Shown here: positions 26,315-35,701 of the stretch, piece after piece
Position numbering within the stretch: position 1 is the stretch's first letter
Layout of the letters: each line of letters begins with the position of its first letter
Source: Sphingomonadaceae bacterium
Lineage (GTDB): Bacteria; Pseudomonadota; Alphaproteobacteria; Sphingomonadales; Sphingomonadaceae
Length of the DNA stretch: 38,594 nt
Direction: 5' to 3'
Assembly: GCA_021741065.1 (NCBI GenBank)
Contig: JAIOYN010000009.1
Location: forward strand, 1 to 38,594
Program-made: the position numbers and the translations under genes
The notes under the pieces: model-generated
Told to the model about the DNA's origin: nothing
The model's database searches: none
Seen by the model: the letters and a program-made list of their open reading frames with translations, nothing else

Positions 26315-27306
26315 ACCCCTTTAGCAAGCTTCCCGACCCGCGAAATATGTTCGCCCATGATGAGGCTGCACAGGCCTTCGCCGACATATTGGATGCCCGC
26401 GCGTCAGAGGAAGAGATTGAAGCCTTTCTGATTGCGCTGACCGCGCGTGGTGAGACGATGGTGGAAATCGCGGCTGCGGCGCAGGCGATGCGCGACAGGT
26501 TAATCCCCATAGACGCGCCAAAGGGTGCGATAGACGTGTGTGGCACCGGTGGTGATGGGCATCATACGTTGAATGTCTCCACCGCCGTATCTTTGGTTGT
26601 GGCCGCTTGCGATGTGCCTGTCGCCAAGCATGGCAACCGGGCGGCATCATCCAAGGCTGGCGCTGCAGACACCTTGGAGGCGCTGGGCCTCAACATGGAG
26701 CGCGCCGGTCAGAACGCGGAAGAAACGCTGAAAGACTTGGGCATCTGTTTCCTGTTCGCCGCCAATCACCATCCCGCGATGAAGCGTATTCACCCAATCC
26801 GCCAACGTATTGGCCAGCGCACAATATTCAATCTGATGGGTCCGCTGGCTAATCCCGCCCGTGTGAAGCGGCAGCTTATCGGCATTGCACGCCCTGCCTA
26901 TGTCCCTGTTTATGCAGAGGCGCTGCATCATTTAGGCACCGAACATTCGCGGATCATTTCAGGCGACGAAGGCTTGGACGAATTGAGCTTGGCTGGCGGC
27001 AATGCAGTTGCGGTCGTTGAACCCGACGGCGTTCGCTATCAGCGCACCACTGCGGCGGATGCGGGTCTACCCGTTCACCCTGTCGAAGCCATCCGTGGCG
27101 GAGATGCGGCGCATAATGCACTTGCATTGCGCAAATTGCTTCAGGGCGAGCATGGCGCCTATCGCGACGCCGTTTTGTTCAACGCGGCGGCGGCTTTGCT
27201 GGTCGCGGGCGTCGTGGACACTATCCCCAAGGGCGTGGAAGAAGCAGCGGAGGCCATCGACAAGGGCCTGGCCAACGCGCTGCTCAATTGTTGGGTGGCC
27301 TATTGA
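26311..27306 (+). CDS. trpD: Anthranilate phosphoribosyltransferase
   Basis: A 331-residue protein that joins anthranilate to PRPP. The GTG start at 26311 is coupled to the trpG stop. The motifs are [15 protein letters not shown] (PRPP pyrophosphate loop), [21 protein letters not shown], and [18 protein letters not shown]. Length is normal. Its TGA (27304-27306) overlaps the trpC ATG by one base. Confidence 0.96.
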   Translation: MNPFSKLPDPRNMFAHDEAAQAFADILDARASEEEIEAFLIALTARGETMVEIAAAAQAMRDRLIPIDAPKGAIDVCGTGGDGHHTLNVSTAVSLVVAACDVPVAKHGNRAASSKAGAADTLEALGLNMERAGQNAEETLKDLGICFLFAANHHPAMKRIHPIRQRIGQRTIFNLMGPLANPARVKRQLIGIARPAYVPVYAEALHHLGTEHSRIISGDEGLDELSLAGGNAVAVVEPDGVRYQRTTAADAGLPVHPVEAIRGGDAAHNALALRKLLQGEHGAYRDAVLFNAAAALLVAGVVDTIPKGVEEAAEAIDKGLANALLNCWVAY

Positions 27307-28088
27307 TGGCGGACAAGCTTGCAGAAATTTGCGCGACCAAGCGGGTCGAGGTTTCAGAACGCAAACCAAAAGGCTTGGCGCATTGGCCAACGCCGTCGGA
27401 TCCTCGCGGCTTTGAAGTGGCTTTGCGTGCGAAAGGCCAGACCGGCATTGCGCTGATTGCAGAAATAAAGAAAGCCAGTCCCTCCAAAGGCCTGATCCGT
27501 GCGGATTTTAACCCAGCGGCGCATGCTGCGGCCTATCAGGCAGGGGGCGCGGCATGCTTGTCCGTGCTGACCGACGCGCCTTATTTTCAAGGGCATGAGG
27601 ATTATCTGATCGCGGCGCGTGCGGCGTGTGACCTGCCCGTGATCCGCAAGGATTTCATGGTCGACCCGTGGCAATGTGCAGAAGCGCGCGCGATGGGCGG
27701 TGATGCGATATTGATCATCGTAGCGGCGCTGGATGATGTCGTGATGGCGGAAATTGAAGATGCTGCGCGGCAGGAAAATCTGGATGTGTTGGTGGAGGTC
27801 CATGACGAGGCTGAACTTGAACGGGCGCTGAAGCATCTGAAATCCAATCTGGTTGGCGTGAACAACCGCAATCTGAAAACCTTCGACGTTGATCTGGCCA
27901 CAACAGAGCGTCTGGCGAAACTCGTGCCGGATGACATTCTGCTGGTCTGCGAAAGCGGCATTTCGACGCATGCCGATTGCCTGCGCATGGCAGAGGCCGG
28001 CGTTAACACCTTCCTTGTCGGCGAAAGCCTGATGCGGCAGGAAGATGTAATGCAGGCAACACAAAGGCTTTTGACAGGGCATGGCTGA
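27306..28088 (+). CDS. trpC: Indole-3-glycerol-phosphate synthase
   Basis: A 260-residue TIM-barrel enzyme that cyclises carboxyphenylamino-deoxyribulose phosphate. The start is ATG 27306-27308 in a TGATG junction with trpD. The motifs are [15 protein letters not shown] (catalytic Lys), VIRKDFMVD (catalytic Lys), [24 protein letters not shown] and VCESGIS. No TrpF domain is fused, so that gene must be elsewhere. It overlaps moaC by eight bases. Confidence 0.96.
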   Translation: MADKLAEICATKRVEVSERKPKGLAHWPTPSDPRGFEVALRAKGQTGIALIAEIKKASPSKGLIRADFNPAAHAAAYQAGGAACLSVLTDAPYFQGHEDYLIAARAACDLPVIRKDFMVDPWQCAEARAMGGDAILIIVAALDDVVMAEIEDAARQENLDVLVEVHDEAELERALKHLKSNLVGVNNRNLKTFDVDLATTERLAKLVPDDILLVCESGISTHADCLRMAEAGVNTFLVGESLMRQEDVMQATQRLLTGHG

Positions 28089-28548
28089 TATTACGCATCT
28101 GGACGCCGATGGCGGCGCGCATATGGTCGATGTGTCGGCCAAAGCGGACACCGCGCGGGAGGCTGTTGCCGAAGGGCGGATCACCATGTCTGCCGAAGCG
28201 CTTGCGGCGATACGCGCGGGCAATATGAAAAAAGGCGATGTGCTGGGCACGGCGCGCATCGCTGGCATACTGGCGGCGAAGAAGACCAGCGACCTCATTC
28301 CTTTATGTCACCCTTTGATGTTGTCCAAAATCAGCGTTGATTTTGAATATGAGGCCGCCGCCATTCGTGTCGAAGCGCGGGTGCGGTTAAACGGGCCGAC
28401 GGGTGTGGAGATGGAGGCCTTAACCGCCGTCAGCGTAACCTTGCTGACCCTGTATGACATGGCAAAGGCCATGGACAAATCCATGATCATTTCGGACGTG
28501 CGCTTGCTCTCCAAAACAGGCGGCAAATCGGGCGATTATCGCGCATGA
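28081..28548 (+). CDS. moaC: Cyclic pyranopterin monophosphate synthase
   Basis: A 155-residue protein of molybdenum cofactor synthesis that, with MoaA, converts GTP to cyclic pyranopterin monophosphate. It starts [21 protein letters not shown] at ATG 28081. Motifs are [40 protein letters not shown] (catalytic Lys and Asp) and [12 protein letters not shown]. It overlaps trpC by eight bases and moeA by four (ATGA, 28545-28548). Confidence 0.97.
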   Translation: MADITHLDADGGAHMVDVSAKADTAREAVAEGRITMSAEALAAIRAGNMKKGDVLGTARIAGILAAKKTSDLIPLCHPLMLSKISVDFEYEAAAIRVEARVRLNGPTGVEMEALTAVSVTLLTLYDMAKAMDKSMIISDVRLLSKTGGKSGDYRA

Positions 28549-29726
28549 TCTTGATTGCAGAAGCGCAGGCCAGATTGCTGGCACTAGCCTCTCCTTTGCC
28601 GCCCGTTGAACGAGAGCTTATGCAGGCCGTGCGGCACTATATGCACGCGCCGTTGATAGCCGAACGCACGCAACCTGCAGCGGACCTGTCCGCGATGGAT
28701 GGCTATGCCATCGCCGTACAAGACTTTCCCGGTCCATGGCGCGTGATTGGCGAAAGCGCCGCGGGGCATCCTTTTAGTGGCAGCTTACAACGCGGCGAGG
28801 CCGTCCGTATTTTCACCGGGGCGCATGTGCCCCAAAATGCCGATAGCGTCCTCATACAAGAAAATGCCGCGCGCGATGGCGACATGTTGCGCGCGACCGT
28901 TGACCGCGTCCCTATGCGCGGGGCCAATATCCGCCGCCTTGGAAGTGATTTTTGTGTCGGTGACGCAGTGCTGCAAACGGGCACATATTTGGACACAGGG
29001 GCGATATCCGTGGCGGCGATGGCGGGGCATGGCCGGCTTAATGTGGGCGGCATTCCGCGCATTGCGATTGCCGCCACGGGCGACGAATTGGTTCCCGCAG
29101 GTTCGGCCTGTAGCACGGCCCAAATCCCATGCTCTAACAGTCCTATGTTGCAAGCCATGCTGGCTGGCCTGCCCTGTGATGTCCGCGACGCAGGTATTTT
29201 GCGCGATGATTTGGGCGCCCTGGAACGCAGCCTGTCGGCGCTTTCCGAACAGGTTGATATCATCGTCACGACTGGCGGGGCATCAGTGGGTGATCATGAT
29301 CTGGTGCAAAGCGCGTTGTTGAACATCGACGCGCAGATGGATTTCTGGAAAGTGGCGATGCGGCCCGGAAAACCGCTTATGGCCGGAAAGGTTGGGAACG
29401 CGGTCGTGCTCGGCTTACCCGGCAATCCGTCTTCTGCCTTCGTCACCGCATTTTTGTTCCTCTTGCCGCTCATTCGGCACATGGCAGGGTGCGATGCGCC
29501 CCTGCCCGCCTTGTTTGAAGCGCCAACCGCCATCGACTTACCAGCTGGCGGCGACCGCGCTGAGTATTTGCGCGCCACAGTTGAGGGCGGGCATATCGCC
29601 CCATTCATATTGCAGGACAGCGGCCTGACACGCATCCTTTCCCAAGCCAATGCGCTGCTCGTACAACAACCACATGTTCCGCCGCGTCCTAAAGGAACAA
29701 TGGTTCAATATATGCGCTTGTCGTAA
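28545..29726 (+). CDS. moeA: Molybdopterin molybdenumtransferase
   Basis: A 393-residue protein that inserts molybdate into adenylylated molybdopterin, completing the cofactor. Landmarks are the N-terminal SAMDGYAIA (about 49-57), [30 protein letters not shown] (MoCF domain), [11 protein letters not shown] and [12 protein letters not shown]. Length is slightly short but complete (E. coli 411). The start is ATG 28545, coupled to moaC. It is the last gene of the overlapping chain; lexA follows after 91 bases with its own control region. Confidence 0.96.
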   Translation: MILIAEAQARLLALASPLPPVERELMQAVRHYMHAPLIAERTQPAADLSAMDGYAIAVQDFPGPWRVIGESAAGHPFSGSLQRGEAVRIFTGAHVPQNADSVLIQENAARDGDMLRATVDRVPMRGANIRRLGSDFCVGDAVLQTGTYLDTGAISVAAMAGHGRLNVGGIPRIAIAATGDELVPAGSACSTAQIPCSNSPMLQAMLAGLPCDVRDAGILRDDLGALERSLSALSEQVDIIVTTGGASVGDHDLVQSALLNIDAQMDFWKVAMRPGKPLMAGKVGNAVVLGLPGNPSSAFVTAFLFLLPLIRHMAGCDAPLPALFEAPTAIDLPAGGDRAEYLRATVEGGHIAPFILQDSGLTRILSQANALLVQQPHVPPRPKGTMVQYMRLS

Positions 29727-29754
29727 CATCGGAACACAATATCCGCGATTGTTC

Positions 29755-29786
29755 TTGACTTAACCACTTTTGTTCTCTAATCGTTC
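29755..29786 (+). promoter_or_regulatory. lexA promoter with LexA (SOS) box
   Basis: GTTC (29772-29775), seven bases, then GTTC (29783-29786) is an exact match to the alphaproteobacterial LexA operator GTTC-N7-GTTC. A TTGACT -35-like hexamer lies at 29755-29760, placing the box over the expected -10 region (around 29778-29783), 31 bases before the lexA start. Autorepression is inferred. Confidence 0.75.
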
Positions 29787-29817
29787 CATTCATGTTCAAC
29801 AGGATGGAACCCTGAAT

Positions 29818-30501
29818 ATGCTCACCGCGAAACAGCACGAACTGCTTTTATTCATTAACCAGCGATTGGATGAGAGTGGCATTTCCCCTTCGTTTGAGGA
29901 AATGAAAGAGGCGCTTGATCTGAAGAGCAAATCCGGGGTGCACCGTTTGATCGGTGCGTTGGAAGAACGCGGTTTTATTCGGCGACTGGCCAACCGAGCG
30001 CGCGCGCTTGAAGTTATGAAAATGCCCGAAGGCGGGAATGTGGGCGGCAACAATGTGGCGCGCTTTGCACCTGTGAAGGAAACCAAACCGCAAATTCAGA
30101 TCCCTGTTGCGGCAAATGATGTCATGGAAATTCCGCTCCACGGCAAGATTGCTGCCGGCGTGCCGATTGAGGCACTTGAAGGTCAGAATTCATTATCCGT
30201 GCCCATGGCATTGTTAGGCGCAGGAGAGCATTATGCGCTTGAGGTGTCCGGTGACTCAATGATTGAGGCGGGGATATTGGATGGCGATTACGCCCTTATC
30301 CGTAAGGCAAATACGGCGCGCGATGGCGAAATTGTCGTGGCGTTGGTGCGCGGTGAGGAAGCAACATTGAAATATCTGCGCCGTGAAGGTCAGCAAATCC
30401 GTCTTGACCCCGCCAATGGCAGTTATGAGCCGCAATATTATGCGCCGCATGAGGTTGAGGTTCAGGGTAAGCTGGCCGGACTGCTCCGCCGATATCATTG
30501 A
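29818..30501 (+). CDS. lexA: SOS repressor LexA
   Basis: A 227-residue repressor. It starts [21 protein letters not shown] at ATG 29818, the conserved start; the longer open frame lies over the operator. The winged-helix DNA-binding domain covers 1-65, with the recognition region [23 protein letters not shown]. The self-cleavage bond Ala113-Gly114 is in [10 protein letters not shown]. Catalytic Ser147 is in [10 protein letters not shown] and Lys185 in ATLKYLRR. RecA-stimulated cleavage derepresses SOS genes. Its stop overlaps that of convergent comEC by seven bases. Confidence 0.97.
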   Translation: MLTAKQHELLLFINQRLDESGISPSFEEMKEALDLKSKSGVHRLIGALEERGFIRRLANRARALEVMKMPEGGNVGGNNVARFAPVKETKPQIQIPVAANDVMEIPLHGKIAAGVPIEALEGQNSLSVPMALLGAGEHYALEVSGDSMIEAGILDGDYALIRKANTARDGEIVVALVRGEEATLKYLRREGQQIRLDPANGSYEPQYYAPHEVEVQGKLAGLLRRYH

Positions 30502-32648
30502 ACTGAGGCCTCAGCCGTTGCGCGCGCCTGTAGTGCGGCGTGCCCCCAAGGTGTATGCCGGTTGCCCTCATTTGCCGTAACGACGCGTTGTGCATCCAAA
30601 TAAAAGGCCAGACCGCCGCTTTGTTCAAGCAAGCGGCGGTCCGCTTTTATCCATTTTGGGCGGCATGATGCTGGCAACCAGCGATCACTAACAACGATAT
30701 CGACGCGCTTACATGCGGCGGCCATTTCCATGGACGGTATCGGGTTGCGTGTTCTGGTGGCGAGTAACGTCCACGTACGGCCCGTCCCGCGTACGGTAAT
30801 CATGTAATTGTCCAACGTGCACTGGACGCCGGGCCAATCCTCAATCGGCGTTGCTTGCGCTTTACTTCCCGCCTTCTCAAAAATCATCCCGCGGGCAAAA
30901 TCACCAGCCCTGCCGCGCAGCAATGCCACCTCTCCATCTGCACTGACTAAGGCTAGATGTTTGCCATCGCCCGTCACCAAAATATCGGGACGTGGCGCCG
31001 TCACCATTGCAACGATCCCAATCGCGCACAACGACACACCAAAATAGCGGGCATTTGTAGTCAGCAAACCAAATAACAACGCGCCCATAACAAAAGTGCC
31101 AAAGGCCCATATTGGCATCGCAGGCATCATAGTGACCGCGCCCGGCAAGCTACTGACGGAATGCGCGAGCGCCAATATTGCGACGATGCCCTGCCCTGCC
31201 AGCCACCAAAATGGCTGCTCCAAGCCAATCACGTCAAAAACCAGCGCCAGTGCTTCGAACGGCATGATGATGAATGTTGTCATCGGGATGGCCACAACAT
31301 TGGCCAAGGCGCCATAGAGCCCTGCTTTGTGGAAATGGAACAAGGCGATGGGGGTTAGTACAAGCTCAATAGCCACGCCGGTCAGGATGAGCGAGACGAC
31401 CGCCCGCGTCGCTTTTCGCACCAAGCTTTCATCGCGCCGTTCGGTAAAGCGTTTAACAACTGGCAAATCATGCATGACCACGATGGTCGCAACGGCGGCA
31501 AAGCTAAGCTGGAAACTTGGGCCAGCCATGGCCTCGGGCCAGAATATTAAGACTATCAACGCACCGAAGGCCACCAGTCGCAGCGTGAGCGCGTCCCGTC
31601 CCATAGCCAATGCAATCAAAATGAGGATCGCAGCGATGCAGGATCGAACCGTTGGCACTTCGGCTCCCGTCAACAATGTGTAGGCAAGCGCCCCTATGGC
31701 AGCCGTTGCTGCGGCAACCACCGGTATGGGAATCCGCAATGCCAGCCATGATGACAGAGACAAAAGCCGGCTGACCGCGATAAAAATGAAGCCAACCACC
31801 GCGGTTACATGCAGCCCGCTTATCGATAGTAAGTGCGCCAGCCCGCTGTCCCGCATCGCTTGTGCATCGGCCTCGCTGATATGCCCCTGATCTCCGGTGA
31901 CCAATGCTGCACCTATTGCGCCACTCCCTTCGGGCATGGATGCAAGTATATGGTCTGTCAACGCGGCACGCTTCCTCGCGAACCAGGCCCAGCTATCTGC
32001 TTTATGATAAAGCTGCACCTCCCCCAAAGCCGTTCCGGTTGCGCCAATCTGTTGAAACCATGCGCGCCGGGCAAAGTCATATCCGCCGGGCAAGGTTGGT
32101 CCAGCCGGCGGCAGCAGGCGGGCGCGCAGGCGAATGATTGCACCGGGTTGGAAGTCGTCTTGATATTGTTCCGGTGACAGGTTCACACGGACAAAAGGTG
32201 GTAAGTCAGAGTTGTTGCCAGTGGCGAGCCGCAACCGATAGACATTGCGCGCGGAGATATTTTCCACCGCTTCAATCCGCCCATACAATTCCCCAGTCCA
32301 TATTTTTCCTAAAACTGGCTGGGCGACGGTCGTTGAACGAAAGGCAATTAGCAGAAAACCAAGCAATATCGCAACAGCAGCCATCTGGGCCAACTGCCGC
32401 AACCGGCTATATCGCGGCGCCAGCATCCCGAAAAACAACAAGGAAGCGCATGACATTGCCAATCCGGCCCAAGCAGAACTGCCAAAAAACTGCCAGTATG
32501 CCACGCCGAATCCGATACCAACGGGTAGCCATAAGGGTAATTGGTCGCGTTCGCGGTCGAGCCAGTTTTCCAGAACCGCAAACAGCGTAATTGGCGCACC
32601 GAACCGGACGTTTCCTTCTGTAACAAAATTGCCAAATTTCTGTTCCAC
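30495..32648 (-). CDS. ComEC/Rec2 family membrane protein
   Basis: A 717-residue protein expected to form the inner-membrane channel for single-stranded DNA during natural transformation. The GTG start at 32648 is chosen because no ATG lies upstream of the first TM. An N-terminal DUF4131-like region (about 30-200) contains two TM helices and an OB-like domain. The competence domain (about 225-530) shows [16 protein letters not shown] and [16 protein letters not shown], with multiple TM helices. The C-terminal soluble part (540-717) lacks the HxHxDH metallo-beta-lactamase nuclease motif found in Gram-positive ComEC. Whether this strain is competent is unknown. Confidence 0.9.
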   Translation of the reverse strand: MEQKFGNFVTEGNVRFGAPITLFAVLENWLDRERDQLPLWLPVGIGFGVAYWQFFGSSAWAGLAMSCASLLFFGMLAPRYSRLRQLAQMAAVAILLGFLLIAFRSTTVAQPVLGKIWTGELYGRIEAVENISARNVYRLRLATGNNSDLPPFVRVNLSPEQYQDDFQPGAIIRLRARLLPPAGPTLPGGYDFARRAWFQQIGATGTALGEVQLYHKADSWAWFARKRAALTDHILASMPEGSGAIGAALVTGDQGHISEADAQAMRDSGLAHLLSISGLHVTAVVGFIFIAVSRLLSLSSWLALRIPIPVVAAATAAIGALAYTLLTGAEVPTVRSCIAAILILIALAMGRDALTLRLVAFGALIVLIFWPEAMAGPSFQLSFAAVATIVVMHDLPVVKRFTERRDESLVRKATRAVVSLILTGVAIELVLTPIALFHFHKAGLYGALANVVAIPMTTFIIMPFEALALVFDVIGLEQPFWWLAGQGIVAILALAHSVSSLPGAVTMMPAMPIWAFGTFVMGALLFGLLTTNARYFGVSLCAIGIVAMVTAPRPDILVTGDGKHLALVSADGEVALLRGRAGDFARGMIFEKAGSKAQATPIEDWPGVQCTLDNYMITVRGTGRTWTLLATRTRNPIPSMEMAAACKRVDIVVSDRWLPASCRPKWIKADRRLLEQSGGLAFYLDAQRVVTANEGNRHTPWGHAALQARATAEASVQ

Positions 32649-32847
32649 TGCAGCTATTTAGAATCAATGAGTGAAAGCGCAATTTATCCACGATATAGAA
32701 GCTATTGTTTGCCTTGACGCCCATGAAATTTCCTATCATTGGGTTAGGCGATGACATAGCCATTTTCTCCCCACGAAAAATTGGCATTTAAACGGTCTTA
32801 GATTGTCGTCACGGGCGTCTCCCGCGTCCCGTATCATTAAAAAACAT

Positions 32848-32862
32848 GCCTTTCTAAAAGGC
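32848..32862 (+). promoter_or_regulatory. Small hairpin in the gltA upstream region
   Basis: GCCTTT (32848-32853) and AAAGGC (32857-32862) form a perfect 6-bp stem with a CTA loop, about 40 bases before gltA. The 250-base gap 32649-32899 otherwise shows no gene. I could not identify a convincing promoter, so the role (operator or leader hairpin) is open. Confidence 0.3.
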
Positions 32863-32899
32863 AGCACGTTATATAGCTTAGTAGATTTGGAGTTTGAAA

Positions 32900-34186
32900 A
32901 TGGCCGATAATAACGCAACGCTCACCGTTGGCGAAACCAGCTATGACTTGCCCATCATGAAGGGTACAGAAGGCCCTGACGTGATCGACATCCGTAAGCT
33001 CTACGGGGCGTCGGACCATTTCACCTTTGACCCCGGCTTCACCTCGACCGCAAGCTGTGAGTCCGCCTTAACCTTTATTGATGGCGACAAAGGTATCCTT
33101 TTGCATCGTGGATACTCCATAGAAGAACTGTCTGAACAGTCGAGCTTTATGGAAGTGTCCTATCTGCTTTTGAACGGCGAACTGCCAAGTAAAAAACAAT
33201 TGGACAAGTTCAGCCATACAATCTCGCGGCACACCATGCTGCACGAGCAATTGGCAACTTTTTACCGTGGTTTCCGCCGCGACGCTCACCCCATGGCCAT
33301 TATGTGTGGTGTAGTCGGCGCGCTTTCCGCATTTTACCACGACTCCACCGACATCAGCGACCCGACACACCGGATGATTTCAAGCCATCGCTTGATTGCA
33401 AAGATGCCCACAATTGCGGCCATGGCGCATAAATATTCGGTCGGGCAACCTTTTGTCTATCCCGACAACAACTTGTCCTACACCGGCAATTTTCTGCGTA
33501 TGACCTTTGGCGTACCAGCCGAAAAATATCAGGTAAACCCTGTCATTGAGCGCGCGATGGACCGGATTTTCATCCTCCACGCCGACCATGAGCAGAATGC
33601 GTCCACCTCGACTGTCCGCCTTGCGGGATCATCTGGCGCCAATCCGTTTGCGTGTATCGCTGCCGGTATCGCGTGCCTTTGGGGCCCTGCCCATGGTGGC
33701 GCGAATGAGGCTGCATTGAACATGCTGCGCGAAATCGGCACCCCGGACCGCATCCCACATTATATTGAGCGGGCGAAGGACAAGAATGACCCGTTCCGTT
33801 TGATGGGCTTTGGTCACCGTGTTTACAAAAACTATGATCCACGCGCCTCGGTTATGCAGAAGACCGTTCGCGAAGTTCTTAGCGAACTGAACATCAGCGA
33901 TCCTATTTTCGACGTAGCGATGCAACTGGAAGAAATGGCGTTGAATGACCCATATTTCATTGAGAAGAAGCTGTTTCCGAACGTCGATTTCTACTCCGGC
34001 ATCATCCTATCGGCGGTTGGTTTCCCGACCGAAATGTTCACCGTGTTGTTTGCGCTATCGCGGACCGTGGGTTGGGTTGCGCAATGGAACGAAATGATTT
34101 CGGATCCCGCGCAGAAAATTGGCCGCCCGCGTCAATTATACACCGGACCAAATCACCGTCCTTATCCAAGCTTAGACGCACGCTGA
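32900..34186 (+). CDS. gltA: Citrate synthase (type II, hexameric class)
   Basis: A 428-residue protein condensing oxaloacetate and acetyl-CoA at entry to the TCA cycle. The start is ATG 32900, seven bases after GGAG; an in-frame TTG two codons upstream is ignored. The catalytic triad matches the E. coli enzyme almost position for position: His265 ([12 protein letters not shown]), His306 ([14 protein letters not shown]) and Asp363 (NVDFYSG). The N-terminal domain typical of NADH-sensitive type II enzymes is present. A single-gene unit. Confidence 0.97.
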   Translation: MADNNATLTVGETSYDLPIMKGTEGPDVIDIRKLYGASDHFTFDPGFTSTASCESALTFIDGDKGILLHRGYSIEELSEQSSFMEVSYLLLNGELPSKKQLDKFSHTISRHTMLHEQLATFYRGFRRDAHPMAIMCGVVGALSAFYHDSTDISDPTHRMISSHRLIAKMPTIAAMAHKYSVGQPFVYPDNNLSYTGNFLRMTFGVPAEKYQVNPVIERAMDRIFILHADHEQNASTSTVRLAGSSGANPFACIAAGIACLWGPAHGGANEAALNMLREIGTPDRIPHYIERAKDKNDPFRLMGFGHRVYKNYDPRASVMQKTVREVLSELNISDPIFDVAMQLEEMALNDPYFIEKKLFPNVDFYSGIILSAVGFPTEMFTVLFALSRTVGWVAQWNEMISDPAQKIGRPRQLYTGPNHRPYPSLDAR

Positions 34187-34198
34187 AACATCGCGGAA

Positions 34199-34226
34199 GG
34201 CGGAGCGTAAAGATTGCAGCTCCGCC
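34199..34226. terminator. Hairpin downstream of gltA without T-run
   Basis: GGCGGAGC (34199-34206) pairs perfectly with GCTCCGCC (34219-34226), with a 12-base loop. No T-run follows on either strand, so it may act as an RNA 3'-end stabiliser or a Rho-related end rather than a canonical intrinsic terminator. It lies between convergent gltA and the gene at 34273. Confidence 0.5.
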
Positions 34227-34272
34227 TCAGGTAGCCACGGCACGTTGAATTTGCGTTAACGCGGCTTTCGGC

Positions 34273-35496
34273 TTAGCTTGATGCATCTCCGTCGGCATCG
34301 CGCTTCATGCTTGCGATGAGCAAGATGCTAAGTTGCAACACCATGATCCACTGCAATGCCGATGTTATTCCAATGGTCCCGGCTCCGACAATAGCCAATA
34401 ACGCCAAAGCAGCAGGTGAATGTAGCAATTGTTTCGCCCAATTGGGCATCGTCATTTTTCGCGCAAGGTAAGCAAGCGAGGCCACGGCAAAAGCCGCAAA
34501 TAAGGCATTGTCATGATATGATGTTGCCACATAAGCGCTGCCAAACATGGCCAATATGATCAGCGCCCACGTGACAACAGACAGGCTCTGTATGTGATCA
34601 CTGCCATCTGCATCATCTGTTGCTGCCAGACGTAGTGCGTTCGCCGCGATGGAGAGAAAGGCTGCGCCGCTTGCTGCTGTGGCTAAATTTCCAATCCCCA
34701 ACGCAACTGCCACTAATGCGATCACAACGCTTGCGAATTTGGTCGCAGTTACCGCTGCTGGGCTCTGCCAGATCAGGGGAACGATACGGGCAAGGATTGG
34801 CCCGAACACATGTGCCTCAATATAGCCTGCCCTGCTTGCCACACGCCGCAGAAGTATCTGGCGATTGAGTTCCGAAAAATCCTGCGCGCCCGTCAAAATG
34901 GTCAGCGTGCCATTTTGAACATGCTGTTGCGACAACGGGCGGAACGGAACTTTGGCCAGCAAAGCCTGCCGCAGCAGCGACGATATAATGCTCCAGTCTT
35001 CTGGCAGGTCACGCAACATGGCGATAGCGTCATATCCGACAACCGAGACACCGGCCCAACGCGTATTAATATCAATACGTTCAAACGCGCGATTTTCGTC
35101 ACGGCCATCAATGGTTGTGATGAAATTGTCGCTGAATTTGAGCAGCGTCTCAATCAAGCCCAGCTGGACATATAAATGCCCGGATTGCACCCATATCCGG
35201 TCGTCAGTGTCGATGTGACGCAGGATGTCCGCGCCCGTACGGACAAAATCGACCGTCAATTTACGCAAGCGGCAACGGTCGGCCAGCGCGATTAATGCGC
35301 CATCGATATTTTCGACCTCAATCAGAAAGCTTGGGATACCGGCACGCGCGAGCATCATTATCTGATATTCGATCAAGGATACGCCAGCCAGGTCCGAACG
35401 CGAAGCGCCGGTCGCCGCATCCTGTCCACTGCCATTATCGTCCGCGACGGAGAGTAAGGCGATTGTCGGGATATTCGAATTTCGCACGGATATCAT
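34273..35496 (-). CDS. Membrane protein with degenerate nucleotidyltransferase and CDP-alcohol-transferase-like halves
   Basis: A 407-residue protein of unproven function, starting at ATG 35496-35494. Residues 8-205 resemble a sugar-phosphate nucleotidyltransferase fold: an initial strand IPTIALLSVADD, then LAGVSLIEYQIMMLARAGIPSFLIEVE, where active enzymes have the AGxGxRL loop and V-x-G-x-P-L-I-x-R/Y-x-L. The glycine-rich nucleotide loop is missing. Residues 245-397 hold five or six TM helices, placed where inositol-phosphate-type bifunctional enzymes have the CDP-alcohol phosphotransferase. The DGxxAR...GxxxDxxxD motif is not present, and the nearest stretch reads LRLAATDDADGSD. Likely a pseudo-enzyme or a diverged family; assignment is inference from layout. 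Confidence 0.6.
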   Translation of the reverse strand: MISVRNSNIPTIALLSVADDNGSGQDAATGASRSDLAGVSLIEYQIMMLARAGIPSFLIEVENIDGALIALADRCRLRKLTVDFVRTGADILRHIDTDDRIWVQSGHLYVQLGLIETLLKFSDNFITTIDGRDENRAFERIDINTRWAGVSVVGYDAIAMLRDLPEDWSIISSLLRQALLAKVPFRPLSQQHVQNGTLTILTGAQDFSELNRQILLRRVASRAGYIEAHVFGPILARIVPLIWQSPAAVTATKFASVVIALVAVALGIGNLATAASGAAFLSIAANALRLAATDDADGSDHIQSLSVVTWALIILAMFGSAYVATSYHDNALFAAFAVASLAYLARKMTMPNWAKQLLHSPAALALLAIVGAGTIGITSALQWIMVLQLSILLIASMKRDADGDASS

Positions 35497-35701
35497 TTTC
35501 CCGATATGAAGGATCAAGCCGTTTTGCCAACAGAAATTTTGGATACTTACCCAATATACGCGCGATGAGGCGCTCTATTGCGGTCATCATTTCACCATAG
35601 CAGCGGCCAAATTCGCCTTAGTCCTAAACCATTTTCCGTCCCTTATCGCGATTTGATAAGTTTGCGTTTCTCTCATCGAATAATGTGTTAAATGGGACGT
35701 T

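Noticed and set aside
32714-32739. TTGACG and TATCAT upstream of gltA as a promoter
   Set aside because: The spacer is only 14 bases, too short for a normal sigma70 promoter.
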